Shown here: piece after piece, positions 27,767 through 41,974 of the stretch
Layout: the number at the start of each line of letters is the position of its first letter
Position numbering within the stretch: position 1 is the first letter of the stretch
NCBI RefSeq assembly: GCF_004015185.1
Contig: NZ_CP025746.1
Span: 2,869,776 to 2,933,775, forward strand
Source of the DNA: Clostridium manihotivorum
GTDB taxonomy: Bacteria > Bacillota > Clostridia > Clostridiales > Clostridiaceae
Direction of reading: 5' to 3'
DNA: 64,000 nucleotides
Made by a program: the position numbers and the translations under genes
The notes under the pieces: generated by a model
Databases searched by the model: none
Told to the model about the DNA's origin: nothing
What the model saw: only the letters and a program-made list of their open reading frames with translations

Positions 27767-28609
27767 TTACTTACAATTTCTCTTCAGAAACCGTTCAACT
27801 ATGTCCAATATATCTTTACCCCAAAATGTAGGACAACAATGGCCTTCATTTTCTATTTCATAATATTCTACTTCTTTATCAAACTGTTTTAACTTTTCAA
27901 AGAAATTGCGGCCATTTTCAATGGAAACAACTTCATCCTGTATGCCGTGGAACATCAATACTGGTGGAATATTTCTTTCACTGGAAATATATGTTGAACA
28001 GGATGCACTTTTGGCTAGGCTAGGAACCTTTGTTAAATCATCTGTACCTAATAGATCCTCTATAGGTCCATCACCATTTGATATATACATATCAGTTGGT
28101 GCACAATAGCTAATAATCCCATTGACCTTGCAAGGAATATTATTTTTATCACCTGAATCAAGCTCTCTGTAAGAAGCTGTTAATCCAGTTAAAAGTGCAA
28201 TATGTCCCCCAGATGAATTTCCGCTTAAAAAAATATTTTCGGTATCTATATGGAATTGTTCTGCTATAGAATAAATAAAATGGATGGCTTTTTTAACATC
28301 AATTACTTGCGCAGGGAAGATAGCTAGTTCAGATTCTCTATATTGAACCGCTGCTATTGCAAACCCTCTTTTCGCCAATTCTGAAAAAGTTGGTATATCA
28401 TTGTACATTTCTTGTCTGTGCCACGCAGAGCCTGGTATAAATAAAACCAAAGGATATTTTTTATTATCTAACCAGTTTCGTTTATATGGTATTATTAATT
28501 GCAAATGCCTCTTACAATTTTCATATTCACAATACTCCACATCAGGTACGTATAGCCATTCTAAGTCTTTCTTTTCAACATTTAGCGTCTTTAACAACTG
28601 CTTTGCCAT
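27767..28609 (-). CDS. Alpha/beta-hydrolase esterase (BD-FAE-like)
   Basis: A 280-residue alpha/beta hydrolase. The oxyanion segment is LFIPGSAWHRQ, the nucleophile elbow is LSGNSSGGHIALL, the acid is in FHGIQDEVVSIENG, and the catalytic His is in NEGHCCPTFWG. The layout resembles carbohydrate or aryl esterases of the HSL/BD-FAE group. No signal peptide, so cytosolic. Transcribed alone on the minus strand. The sequence between its start and 28730 shows no gene. Confidence 0.87.
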   Translation of the reverse strand: MAKQLLKTLNVEKKDLEWLYVPDVEYCEYENCKRHLQLIIPYKRNWLDNKKYPLVLFIPGSAWHRQEMYNDIPTFSELAKRGFAIAAVQYRESELAIFPAQVIDVKKAIHFIYSIAEQFHIDTENIFLSGNSSGGHIALLTGLTASYRELDSGDKNNIPCKVNGIISYCAPTDMYISNGDGPIEDLLGTDDLTKVPSLAKSASCSTYISSERNIPPVLMFHGIQDEVVSIENGRNFFEKLKQFDKEVEYYEIENEGHCCPTFWGKDILDIVERFLKRNCK

Positions 28610-28738
28610 TATAAATCATTCTTCCTTTCAATATTATTTGATGTTTTCTCTGCACCGCCCCTTGTGAAAACACATTCATACTCGTATTTTTTCATATAAA
28701 TGTCTCCAGTCAAATCTATTCATTATATATTGCTATTG

Positions 28739-30441
28739 GTAACTATTCAGCTATTCAAATAATTTAGTATAGGCTATAAAATTAATTTTCATAAACCCCT
28801 TTCTATTATTGTTAGTTTTTGATATTATATAGCCTGTCTTAAAAAACTAATGATAAGGTGGTGACTTCCGTGAGTGAAGGCAAAATAATTGAAATCTATA
28901 ATCAAGGATTAACACAAGTCATGAGTGTTATTAGAGAACTTACTAATGAAATCAAGAGTTTAAATTCTCAAGTAGAAACACTATCGAAGGATAATAAAGC
29001 CCTTTCAAATCGTGTTAAATCACTAGAAAGCCAAGTTAATAAAAATAGTAATAACAGTAGTAAACCACCATCATCAGACGGTTTTAAAAAGAAAACTAAA
29101 AGTTTAAGAGTGAAGACAGATAAAAATCCCTGGTGGTCAAGAAGGTCATGAGGGAAAGACTCTTGAACTCAATGATAATCCTGACGAAATAATCATACAC
29201 ACAGTAGATAAGTGTGATATCTGCGGAACATCTTTACAGGATGTAAAATCGGAGAGAAATATTATCCGCCAAGTAGTTGATATACCAGAGATAGAAGTTA
29301 AAGTTGTTGAACATAGAGCAGAAATTAAAAAGTGTCCAAAATGTAGAAGAAAAAATACCGGTAAATTCCCAGAGGGAATAACCAATACAGTACAATATGG
29401 AGAAAAGATAAAGGCTGTATCTGTTTATTTAACTCAGTATCAATTGATTCCGTATAAACGTGGTGCAGAGTTAATTTCAGATTTATTTGATATAAATTTA
29501 AGTCAAGGATCAATGGTTAATTTTAATGAATCTTGTCATGAAAACTTGAAACCTATTGAGAAAAATATAAAAGCATCATTAATTAATTCTCAAGGTGCTG
29601 TACATTTTGATGAAACAGGTTTGGCTATAGATAAAAGCGTCAATGGTTACATGTTGCTTCAAACGAGAGATATACATATTATGAAGCACATGAAAAGCGT
29701 GGAAAAGAAGCTGTTGACTCTATAGGTATTTTACCTAATTTCATCGGAACAGCAGTCCATGACTGCTGGAAAACATATCTTCAATACACAGATTGTGATC
29801 ACTCTCTGTGTAACGCCCATATTCTCAGAGAACTAAATGGTATCTCTGATCTAGAAAAAACAATCATGGGCTGAACCAATGAAAAATCTACTAATTGAGA
29901 TAAAGAAAGAAGTAGATTTAAATTGGAATATTGCTAATGCTTTAACCTTAGATAAAATAGAAGCTTTCGAAAAAGATATACTCAAATCTTAGAAGATGGT
30001 TTCAAAGAAGATTATATTGCCAATAGTGAGTCTTATGCTAAAAAGAAAGCAAAGAAAAGTGCTAGCCTTAATTTATTAAATAGATTAAGTACTTATAGAG
30101 AACAGATACTTGCTTTCATGCATGACTTTGATATACCTTTTGATAATAATCTAGCAGAACGAGATCTGCGAATGGCTAAGGTTAAACAAAAAATCTCTGG
30201 AACCTTTAGAAGTGTTAGTGGCGCTAAAGCATTTACTCGTATTCGTGGATATGTATCCACGGTGCGAAAGCAAGGCATGAATGCACTTAAGTGTATAAAC
30301 TCTACATTTACAGAAAATCCAGTTGATCCGACCTTGGCTTAGATAAGATTATTTAAGGGGTATTAAGGACTTTGATACCCCTATTTGTCATATCTAAAAT
30401 TTTATCAAAAATAAAATTATATGCTATAGCTGAATAGTTAC
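28739..30441. mobile_element. IS66-family element (ISBst12-like), 1703 bp, decayed
   Basis: Both ends carry the inverted repeat GTAACTATTCAGCTAT (28739-28754, and its complement at 30426-30441), beginning with the GTAA typical of IS66. An 8-bp direct repeat tgctattg flanks it at 28731-28738 and 30442-30449, the duplication length of IS66. The single transposase gene inside is broken by several frameshifts. No tnpA or tnpB accessory genes are present, as in the ISBst12 subgroup. Confidence 0.9.
28858..30342 (+). pseudogene. IS66-family transposase with multiple frameshifts
   Basis: The N-terminal coiled coil and the typical NSNNSSKPPSSDGFKKKTK segment are intact (28858-29130). An extra C near 29127 then shifts the frame, after which PGGQEGHEGKTLELNDNPDE and the zinc motif CDICGTS...CPKCRRK follow. 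DDE pieces are seen as AVHFDETGLAI, AVHDCWKTYL and NNLAERDLRMAKVKQKISG, in different frames. Further indels lie near 29655, 29862 and 29985. No functional protein can be made unless these are sequence errors. Confidence 0.88.
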
Positions 30442-30506
30442 TGCTATTGTTATTTAACTAGATTATATATTATATGGGATATATTAACAATTAAAGCTTG
30501 TTTTAT

Positions 30507-30532
30507 TTTCAACATTATTCTTAAACAGAGCC
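30507..30532. repeat. Dispersed repeat family A, right-end fragment
   Basis: TTTCAACATTATTCTTAAAC followed by AGAGCC matches the right end of the 35996-36235 copy. Confidence 0.4.
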
Positions 30533-30668
30533 AAAATTAGATATATGCTTTCTGATAGTTTACAATTACTAAATATCGGGTTTATCATTAGCTTTGTTAA
30601 CATAAATTTACGAGTAGATATATAGTGCTTAACATATTGGATAAAAACTAAATTTTTGTAAAAATGTA

Positions 30669-30697
30669 TTGCATTGTTTTATGGTGAAAAGTATAAT
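30669..30697 (+). promoter_or_regulatory. Promoter of the alaS T-box transcript
   Basis: TTGCAT, a 17-bp spacer and TATAAT at 30692-30697, placing the transcription start just before the T-box stem I. Confidence 0.65.
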
Positions 30698-30718
30698 ATA
30701 CTAAACAATAAATAAAAG

Positions 30719-30983
30719 CTATGAAAGAGAAGAGTAGATATAGGTATACTTTCAGAGAGTTAGAGGTTGGTGAAAGTCTAACAGGTAGCTATATTGAACG
30801 CAGCTCTTGAGCTTCTTTTTGAACCTGCTTTAGTTTTTTCTAAGGTAAAAGTAGAGTAAGACGTTTCCTTACGTTAAAAAGGCACAGTATGATAGTACTG
30901 GTAGAGTGAGCAATAATTTGCTAATTAGGGTGGTACCGCGAATATAATCTTTCGTCCCTTTGTGGAGGAAAGATTTTTTTTCG
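30719..30983 (+). promoter_or_regulatory. T-box riboswitch controlling alaS
   Basis: A stem I-like start (AGAGAAGAGTAGATA, with the AGTA bulge) is followed by the conserved T-box AATTAGGGTGGTACCGCG at 30923-30940. A terminator AATCTTTC / GAAAGATT with a T run follows (30946-30982). Uncharged tRNA would pair with the specifier codon and the T-box and prevent termination. A candidate Ala codon (GCT) occurs on the 3' side of stem I near 30810, but its exact place in the loop was not settled by eye. Confidence 0.9.
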
Positions 30984-31151
30984 GTACTTTTTTGTTGCGA
31001 AAAAATGTTTATCAAGGTAAAGCACTTATAAAAAGATTAACTAGCAAATTTACTCAGGCTAATAGGGAATGTAAGTTTTGGAAAGGAAACAGGCGGAAAT
31101 TACTTTTAAAAGTAGGGCAATAGATTTATTAAATTTAAGGAGGGTATATTT

Positions 31152-32913
31152 ATGAAAGCTTTGGAAATTAGAAACAGATTTATTGAATTCTTTGAGAGGA
31201 ATAATCATCATGTGATTCCAGGAGCATCTTTGCTACCTGAAAATGATCCTAGTGTTTTATTTACAACTGCAGGTATGCACCCCTTAGTTCCATTTTTACT
31301 AGGTGAACCTCATCCCATGGGCAAAAAGGCTAGTAGACTATCAAAAATGTTTAAGAACAGACGATATTGATGAAGTTGGAGACGATATACATGTAACTTT
31401 CTTTGAAATGCTTGGCAATTGGTCCTTGGGAGATTACTTTAAAAAAGAAGCTATAGAATTGAGCTATGATTTTTTAATTAACCACTTAAAGCTTGATGTC
31501 AGTAGGTTGGCTGTTACTGTATTTGCAGGAGATGAAGATATTCCAAGAGATGTGGAAGCAGCAAAGGTCTGGGAAGGACTTGGTATAAAGAAAGAAAATA
31601 TATATTATTGCGATAGAAGTAATAATTGGTGGGGCCCTGCTGGGGTCACTGGCCCCTGTGGACCAGATACAGAAATTTTCTATGATAGTCTTAAACCTAA
31701 ATGTTCTGAAGATTGTGGTCCTTCTTGTGATTGCGGCAAGTACTGGGAGATATGGAATAATGTATTCATGGAATATAATAAAAATGAAGATGGTACGTAT
31801 TCACCTTTAAAAAATAAGAACGTAGATACTGGACTTGGACTTGAAAGAATGACTGCAATCCTTGAGAATAAGGAAAGTGTATATGAAACCGAACTGTTCT
31901 CAGAGGTAATAAAAGAAATTCGCTCTTTAGCTACAAACCCTAATGAAACTAGCATACGTATTATAGCAGAGCATATAAGAGCTTCTTGTTTTCTGATAGT
32001 TGATGGAATTACTCCAGGAAATGTGGATCAAGGTTATGTTATTAGAAGGCTTATAAGAAGAACTTTAAGACATATGAAAAAAATAGGTATTAATCCAAAG
32101 GCAATAGAGAGTTTAATTTTAGCAACCATTGAAGGTCTTAAGGATATGTATGGTGAACTGGTTATTTATAAGGATATAATATTAAAGAATGTTATAGAAG
32201 AGATGAATAAATTTCAGAAGACTTTAGAAATGGGAGAGAGGAAATTTGATAAAGTAGTAGAAAGATGCAATGCTAACAAAATTAAAATTATTGATGGTAA
32301 GACTGTGTTTAATTTGTATGATACTTTTGGCTTTCCACCTGAGATTACAGCAGAATTAGCTAAAGAGAAAGGTTTAATGATTGATCTTACAGAATATGAT
32401 ATTTTATTTAAAGCTCATCAACAGTTATCTAGACAAGGTGCTGCAGATAAATTTAAAGGTGGATTAGCTGACAATACTCAAGAGACCACGGCACTTCATA
32501 CCGCAACTCATATTTTACACAGAGCATTGCAAATAGTTTTAGGCGAACATGCACTGCAAAGAGGATCTAACATTACAAAAGAAAGGCTTAGGTTTGACTT
32601 CTCACACCCACAAAAACTGACAAAAGAAGAGCTTCAAAAAGTTGAGGACCTGGTAAATAAGGTTATCAATGAAGGACTTCCTGTAATATGTGAAGAAATG
32701 ACTTTTGAAGAGGCAAAAGCATCCAATGCTAAAGGATTGTTTACTGACAAATACGGAAGTGTAGTTAAAGTATACTCTATAGGAGATTTTAGCAAGGAAA
32801 TATGTGGTGGCCCACATGTGGAAAATACATCAAAGTTAGGTCAGTTTAAAATTGTTAAAGAGGAAAGTGCATCTGCTGGAGTTAGAAGAATAAAAGCTAT
32901 ATTAAAATATTAA
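31152..32913 (+). pseudogene. alaS: Short alanyl-tRNA synthetase, frameshifted near codon 59
   Basis: The class II catalytic domain begins MKALEIRNRFIEFFERNNHH. The editing domain has HTATHILHRAL and CGGPHVENTSK, the metal-site His and Cys motifs. The protein ends there, giving 586 residues against about 870-880 for normal AlaS. The C-terminal oligomerisation/C-Ala domain is absent. The first 58 codons and the remainder are in different frames: an AAAAAGG run near 31322-31328 has one A too many, and removing it restores HPMGKRLVDYQKCLRT. This may be a real mutation, a sequence error or slippage. A T-box precedes it, so it answers to uncharged tRNA-Ala. A full-length AlaS elsewhere in the genome is expected. 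Confidence 0.85.
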
Positions 32914-32983
32914 TTCTAATTGCTGGATTATATAGCATCTCCTTAATAACAAATTAATTTTAACAATATTCTTAAGCAAAGTC
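32912..32983. repeat. Dispersed repeat family A, right half
   Basis: ATATAGCATCTCCTT and the following AATTTTAACAATATTCTTAAG match the right half of the 35996-36235 copy. It starts exactly at the alaS stop codon. Confidence 0.55.
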
Positions 32984-33098
32984 TAAATATATTAGCGTGT
33001 AACCTTACAAAAGTGGAAAATATTGTTGAATATCATGATGTGAACTGTTATAATTTTCATAATGTTATATGAGAATGTAAGTTCGGGAGGCGCAAAAA

Positions 33099-33527
33099 AT
33101 GATTGATGAGAAGGTAGTTAACGAAAGCAATGAATTAGTTGAAAAATCAAAAATTGTTATGGTTGGAACTAATGGTGATGATGGTTATCCAAACATAAAA
33201 GCAATGATGAGATTAAAACACGAGGGATTAAAGCAATTTTGGTTGAGTACAAATACATCAACCAAAAGAGTAGAAGTATTAAAAAAAGATAATAAAACCT
33301 GTTTGTATTTTGTTGATGAAGATAACTTTGCTGGACTTATGCTAGTAGGAACTATTGAAATACTGCAGGATAGAGCTTCTAAGGAAATGCTATGGTCTGA
33401 TGGTTGTGAGGTTTATTATCCATTAGGTATAGATGATCCGGATTATACAGTGCTACGCTTTAATACTGAGTATGGTAACTATTATAGACATTTAAAAAAT
33501 GTAACATTTACGATAGAAGAGTTATAA
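33099..33527 (+). CDS. Pyridoxamine 5'-phosphate oxidase-family flavin-binding protein
   Basis: A 142-residue split-barrel protein: KIVMVGTNGDDGYPNIKAM, FWLSTNTSTKRVEVLKKDNK and the C-terminal RFNTEYGNYYRHLKNVTF follow the general stress protein 26/PNPOx-like pattern. Members bind FMN or a similar cofactor as dimers; the substrate is unknown. GGGAGG lies 7 bases before the ATG. Transcribed alone. It is related at superfamily level to the frameshifted gene at 59638. Confidence 0.85.
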   Translation: MIDEKVVNESNELVEKSKIVMVGTNGDDGYPNIKAMMRLKHEGLKQFWLSTNTSTKRVEVLKKDNKTCLYFVDEDNFAGLMLVGTIEILQDRASKEMLWSDGCEVYYPLGIDDPDYTVLRFNTEYGNYYRHLKNVTFTIEEL

Positions 33528-33586
33528 TCTAGATATATTTAATTAGATTACGACATATCTAAAATACTTTTGGCTATAGGATTAAG

Positions 33587-33615
33587 GAGAGTTTTTTATT
33601 AATGAACTCTCTTTT
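33587..33615. terminator. Convergent terminator
   Basis: GAGAGTT / AACTCTC stem, T-rich on the plus strand and A-rich on the other side, lying between two converging genes. Confidence 0.6.
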
Positions 33616-33616
33616 C

Positions 33617-33859
33617 TTACTGTTTATCAATCTTTTTTTCAATAGAGTCCACTTTTTCCTTTAATAGTGAGAGCTCTTCTTTGATCTCGTTGTTGGTTTC
33701 CTTCAGTTCTGTAGACAATGTGTTAAAGGAGTTTTCTTCTGACATTTGTTTTCTTGGTGATGCAGCTTTATATATTCCAGCTAGTGTGATTATTACTATA
33801 CCTGCTATTGCTGAAACAACCATAATGGTAGCTGCTAAAAGTTTTATTGCCTTATCCAT
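33617..33859 (-). CDS. Small membrane protein with C-terminal coiled coil
   Basis: An 80-residue protein. A hydrophobic helix (LLAATIMVVSAIAGIVIITLAG) is followed by a highly charged heptad-like tail (ETNNEIKEELSLLKEKVDSI). GGAGGT lies 5 bases before ATG 33859, which is taken as the start instead of TTG 33871. No family is recognised; the layout suggests a membrane-tethered oligomer. Confidence 0.7.
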   Translation of the reverse strand: MDKAIKLLAATIMVVSAIAGIVIITLAGIYKAASPRKQMSEENSFNTLSTELKETNNEIKEELSLLKEKVDSIEKKIDKQ

Positions 33860-33988
33860 AGATACCTCCAATTAAATATTGTAATTTTATAATTAAATTC
33901 ATATTCTTATTACTATAAATCTATTTTAATTATGATAATTTTATAACATTCAAAATAGAAAAATATAAATGCGAAGGATGATTATTAT

Positions 33989-34630
33989 ATGCATTATGAA
34001 ATCACAGAAAAAGAACGAATAATTATTGTTCATGATTATATTGATGACAGTTTAGCAAGTAATATAATACAAAATATGCTTAAGCTCTTTAAAGATGATT
34101 CAACTAAGAAAATATATATATTAATAGACAGTCAGGGCGGAAAAGTTACATCAATAATGGCTATATACGATACAATACGCTACTTAAGTTGTGAGGTAGT
34201 AACTATTGCCTTAAAATATGCTTCTGGTTTAGTTGCTTTGCTTCTAGCTGCTGGAGATACGGGAAGAAGATATATCTGTAATAATAGTGAAATTAGCTTG
34301 TTTTTTGATTTTAAAACAAATGAAAGTGCCATTGATGAAATACTACAAGATAGCTCTAATAGAATTAATAATATAATTAATAAATTATTGAACTGCTTTT
34401 CTGAAAACACAGCCTTAGATATAGAAAAAGTTAGAGTGTTAAGTACTGTAGACACTAAATTGAGTATAAAAAATGTTTTAGAAGCTAGTTTAGCTGATAA
34501 GGTCATAGATATTTATATACCATTTGAATCCAAATTGAAATTTAGTTTTATGGAAAATTTATTTAGAGATAAATACTATGATAGGATTATAAAAGAACTT
34601 AAAGTCAATAAAGTAATTGATAGGTATTAA
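33989..34630 (+). CDS. ClpP-fold protein lacking the catalytic histidine
   Basis: A 213-residue protein with the ClpP/crotonase fold. IYILIDSQGGKVTSIMAIYD matches the ClpP oxyanion strand and helix, and KYASGLVALLLAAGDTGRRY matches the Ser-bearing helix (Ser79). Where ClpP has the catalytic His in an 'xMIHQP' segment, this protein has ISLFFDF, so the triad is broken. ClpP-specific handle and processing signals are also unclear. It may be a pseudo-protease, comparable in principle to ClpR-type subunits, or may bind another ligand. GAAGGATG precedes the ATG. It is not next to a Clp ATPase gene. Confidence 0.75.
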   Translation: MHYEITEKERIIIVHDYIDDSLASNIIQNMLKLFKDDSTKKIYILIDSQGGKVTSIMAIYDTIRYLSCEVVTIALKYASGLVALLLAAGDTGRRYICNNSEISLFFDFKTNESAIDEILQDSSNRINNIINKLLNCFSENTALDIEKVRVLSTVDTKLSIKNVLEASLADKVIDIYIPFESKLKFSFMENLFRDKYYDRIIKELKVNKVIDRY

Positions 34631-34757
34631 ATTTCTAGAGGAAGAATGAAATTATAAATAAGTAAAATTAAATTAGGTTGAGAACTTATAGATATAAAGG
34701 CTGAAACTTAATTATTATTAATATTGAATATATTTAATTAGAAATGAGGGGGAAATT

Positions 34758-35486
34758 ATGAAGTTAGATAAATTAATTGGCACTGGAGCTCAGGCTAAAG
34801 TTTATCTATATGAAGACTATGCTATAAAAGTGTTTGAGAGTAATTATGATAAAATCTCTGTGTTTTACGAGACTCTGATAGCTTCAATCATTGAAAATAC
34901 AGCACTTCCAGTACCTAAAGTCTATGAAGTACTTAATATAAATAACCAACTGGCAATAAAGATGGACTACCTTAAAGGAGAGTCTTTAATGCAGTGTTTG
35001 CAAAATGATGCTGAAAATATACAAGCATATATAGATAAAATGGTTAAGATTCAAGTTTCTATTCATTCTAGAAACATAGTACTTCCTATAACACTAAGGG
35101 ATAGGTTAAAAGAAAAGATAGAAGGAAATACAAAATTAAGTGAAAGTAAAAAGGATAAAGTTTTAAAACTTTTAAAAGACCTACCAGATGGAAATGAACT
35201 TTGCCATGGTGATTTTCATGGATATAACATTTTGTTAGATGGAGACAAGTATTCTATTATCGATTGGGTTGATGCTTCAGTAGGATGTTCCGATGGGGAT
35301 GCTTGTAGAACGTATTTGTTATATAAGTTATATGGGTCAGAGTTAGCAGAAGTGTATCTTAATACTTATTGTAAAGAAACAGGTAAAAGCAAAGAACTCA
35401 TCCTAGCATGGCTTCCAGTTTTGGCAGCTACACGATTAAGTGAGAATATTGAGAATGAAGAAGAAAAGTTAATGGCTATGATATAA
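34758..35486 (+). CDS. Aminoglycoside phosphotransferase-fold kinase
   Basis: A 242-residue APH-fold small-molecule kinase. The ATP-binding N-lobe begins LIGTGAQAKVYLYED...AIKVFE, the catalytic loop is ELCHGDFHGYNILLD (HGDxxxxN), and the metal-binding segment is SIIDWVDASVG. Length and motifs fit the broad APH family, whose members phosphorylate sugars, choline, amino acids or antibiotics; no resistance role can be assigned. GGGGG precedes the ATG. Confidence 0.85.
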   Translation: MKLDKLIGTGAQAKVYLYEDYAIKVFESNYDKISVFYETLIASIIENTALPVPKVYEVLNINNQLAIKMDYLKGESLMQCLQNDAENIQAYIDKMVKIQVSIHSRNIVLPITLRDRLKEKIEGNTKLSESKKDKVLKLLKDLPDGNELCHGDFHGYNILLDGDKYSIIDWVDASVGCSDGDACRTYLLYKLYGSELAEVYLNTYCKETGKSKELILAWLPVLAATRLSENIENEEEKLMAMI

Positions 35487-35562
35487 ATTCAGTTTAATTT
35501 TAATTTCGTAATAAGAATTAATTGATTAGAGCAGGAATAAATTAGTTAAGGGTGATTATTTT

Positions 35563-35934
35563 ATGAGTAAGCACAATATAAGATTTCATTGTGAAAAGTG
35601 TGGGAAAGAGATCACTAATGATGAAACTAATCTTTACATTTATAAAGATATATCTGATGCACCTAAAAATATTCACGATATAATGGCTTTAATACTAAAG
35701 CAGGATCAGCACTTAAGTAAAAATTTTTGTTCCAATAAATGTTACAATCTATTTCTTTGGGAAGATAGGATATTAAGGAGTACTATGTACAATGTATTTG
35801 AAAATGAATCAATAAGTAAGCTATTGACACCACCTGAAGATTTTAAATCCGTAATTACTCTTCCAAAAGAAGAATTAGAAGCTATAGAAGGATATATAGA
35901 AAAGAAAATAGAGTATATTAAAGAGAATTTATAA
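35563..35934 (+). CDS. Zinc-ribbon-containing protein of unknown function
   Basis: A 123-residue protein with an N-terminal C-x-x-C pair (CEKCGKEI) and a later C-x(3)-C (NFCSNKCYNLF) that could form one zinc site, like a treble-clef or MYM/TRASH finger. The C-terminal third is acidic and helical. No family recognised with confidence. It follows the kinase gene at 77 bases and may share its transcript. Ribosome site GGGTG. Confidence 0.7.
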   Translation: MSKHNIRFHCEKCGKEITNDETNLYIYKDISDAPKNIHDIMALILKQDQHLSKNFCSNKCYNLFLWEDRILRSTMYNVFENESISKLLTPPEDFKSVITLPKEELEAIEGYIEKKIEYIKENL

Positions 35935-35995
35935 AGAACTACTGAAAAATTGATAAGAGGTCTTTATAAAAGTAGAAGTCATGTATTAAAAAGTA

Positions 35996-36235
35996 GACTG
36001 TGTTAAAGTACCGTGTTGAAATTAAGCGGTTAGTCATCCGATGCTTAGATGAGCTTGCGCAAAGAATTAATATGATTTTGTCATATTCCATGGCTAAAAC
36101 TGTAAACTCACTACGTTCGAACAGTACAGTTTCTTAACGCCATTCCATCTGAAAAAATCATTTAATTCTAGTTGCTCGCTCATATAGCATCTCCTTCTTA
36201 ACCACTTAATTTCAACAACATTATTAAACATAGCC
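35996..36235. repeat. Dispersed repeat family A, longest copy (240 bp)
   Basis: Ends GACTGTGTTAAAGTACCGTG...TTGAAATT (35996-36023) and AATTTCAACAACATTATT...AACATAGCC (36208-36235) are imperfect inverted repeats. An internal AAACTGTA / TACAGTTT pair adds secondary structure. No coding frame. It looks like a miniature inverted-repeat element without its own transposase. Confidence 0.65.
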
Positions 36236-36598
36236 AAAAAGTAAAGCAAGCTTACTTTTATACATGACTTTTATTTGTAAATATTTGTTTTACAACATTT
36301 AGCTAGCTGCTATTATCTCTTTAATAAAGAAGTAATTGGTAATTATTATGGGGTAATATATAAAATGATGTTATAAATTGGCGATAACACTGCCAAGTGT
36401 ATCAATTGGTGTAAAATGTCGAAATTCAGAGAAAAAGTAATTAATGGACAAGTATTTAGGGCTCACGATACCTTAGCTTTATATTGAAGAACAACTATAT
36501 GATATTATTAGTCATGTCGCTGGAACAGAAAGCGACAAAGCACAGAAATTTAAATTTAGGTTTTAAACTAAGATTTAAAAATAAATTTAAAAAGTATG

Positions 36599-36627
36599 TT
36601 GACAAAGGAATCTTACGGTGGTAAGAT
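36599..36627 (+). promoter_or_regulatory. rRNA operon promoter
   Basis: TTGACA at 36599-36604, a 17-bp spacer and TAAGAT at 36622-36627. Downstream come a box A-like TCTTTGAAAATTAAACAG and the 5' arm of the 16S processing stem at 36670-36687. The 36236-36598 part of the gap shows nothing else. Confidence 0.75.
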
Positions 36628-36770
36628 AAATGAGCTGTCAGAAATACAGCGAAATAAACTTGGTCTTTGAAAATTAAACAGAGTAAAATAAACAAAGTCT
36701 AAAACTAGACTTAAACCAGCAATTCTTTTGAAAAAAGACTTACTAAGTAAGTAATCTATGATTAAACTTT

Positions 36771-38288
<1,518 letters not shown>

Positions 38289-38764
38289 ATGGAGAAATTA
38301 TTAAGCACTGATGCATTTCAGGCTTAATATACACGAATTCTGGTTGTTATTTACTCTGTTTAATTTTGAGATACCAAGTATCTCAGATTGTTCTTTGAAA
38401 ATTGCACATAAGTTAAAGTAAAGATATTTACTAATTCTTTGTAATATAACTACTGACAAACAATGCACGCTAGTATTGAAGTCAGTAATGAATTTGCGAA
38501 CTATTACTTCTTAAAACTAACCATTTTATTAAGTAGTTCTACTAGTTCAACGCAAAATGCAATGACTAATAAGTACAAATACACACCAGTGTGAACAGTA
38601 CATCTATAAGTCACACGCAGAATTTGCGAAGCAAATTCGGAGTGGCATTAGAATCAAGCAATACGAGGAAGCGACCGAACGAGGCGCGGAGCTTGTTTCA
38701 AACAAGTGAGCACCGCAGTGACCGAGCTGACGAAGTAGTGCGCAGATTATAATGACACGACATA
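38289..38764 (+). other. 16S-23S internal spacer without tRNA
   Basis: It holds the 3' arm of the 16S stem, a second TTCTTTGAAAATTGCAC box A-like motif, and the 5' arm of the 23S processing stem (38397-38455, partly complementary to 41669-41702). A GC-richer block follows at 38620-38750 with GGAAGCGACCGAACGAGG and GAGCACCGCAGTGACCGAG, a repeat-like insert of the kind seen in other clostridial spacers. No tRNA-Ile or tRNA-Ala cloverleaf was found. Confidence 0.7.
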
Positions 38765-41666
<2,902 letters not shown>

Positions 41667-41723
41667 AAAACAATATTACAAAGTAAACTTAAGTGCAATT
41701 TTGAAAGAATAATCTTTCAATAT

Positions 41724-41840
41724 CTAGTGATGATGCGTTCATGGGTTACACCCGTACCCATACCGAACACGAAGGTTAAGACATGAACGGCTGATGGTAC
41801 TGCATGGGCGACTGTGTGGGAGAGTAAGTGGTCGCTAGGT
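41724..41840 (+). rRNA. rrf: 5S ribosomal RNA
   Basis: 117 bases. CTAGTGATGATG and GTCGCTAGG form the terminal helix, and the core ACACCCGTACCCATACCGAA followed by CACGAAGGTTAAG is conserved 5S sequence. Last gene of the rrn operon. Confidence 0.95.
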
Positions 41841-41862
41841 GAATAAAATACCTTGATGGTAT

Positions 41863-41896
41863 AAAAAAGACTTCACATTTTGTGAAGTCTTTTTTG
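41863..41896 (+). terminator. rRNA operon terminator
   Basis: AAGACTTCACA / TGTGAAGTCTT with a 4-base loop and TTTTTT, 23 bases after 5S. Confidence 0.9.
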
Positions 41897-41906
41897 CGTT
41901 TAAAAC

Positions 41907-41936
41907 GGGACACGGGGACGGAGCTTTTGTCCCAAA
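41907..41936. repeat. GGGAC...GTCCC mini-repeat, copy 2
   Basis: GGGACACGGGGACGGAGC continues to TTTTGTCCC and contains the same 19-base unit found at 24407. Confidence 0.6.
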
Positions 41937-41974
41937 ATACAAACCATATCTCTAAGAAGAATATTATTATAATT

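Noticed and set aside
31303-31370. Programmed frameshift in alaS
   Set aside because: The AAAAAGG run is a possible slip site, but there is no stimulatory structure or upstream Shine-Dalgarno that I can see, and a base insertion is simpler.
38289-38764. Possible tRNA genes in the 16S-23S spacer
   Set aside because: No cloverleaf, GTTCGA loop or CCA-proximal stem pair could be found.
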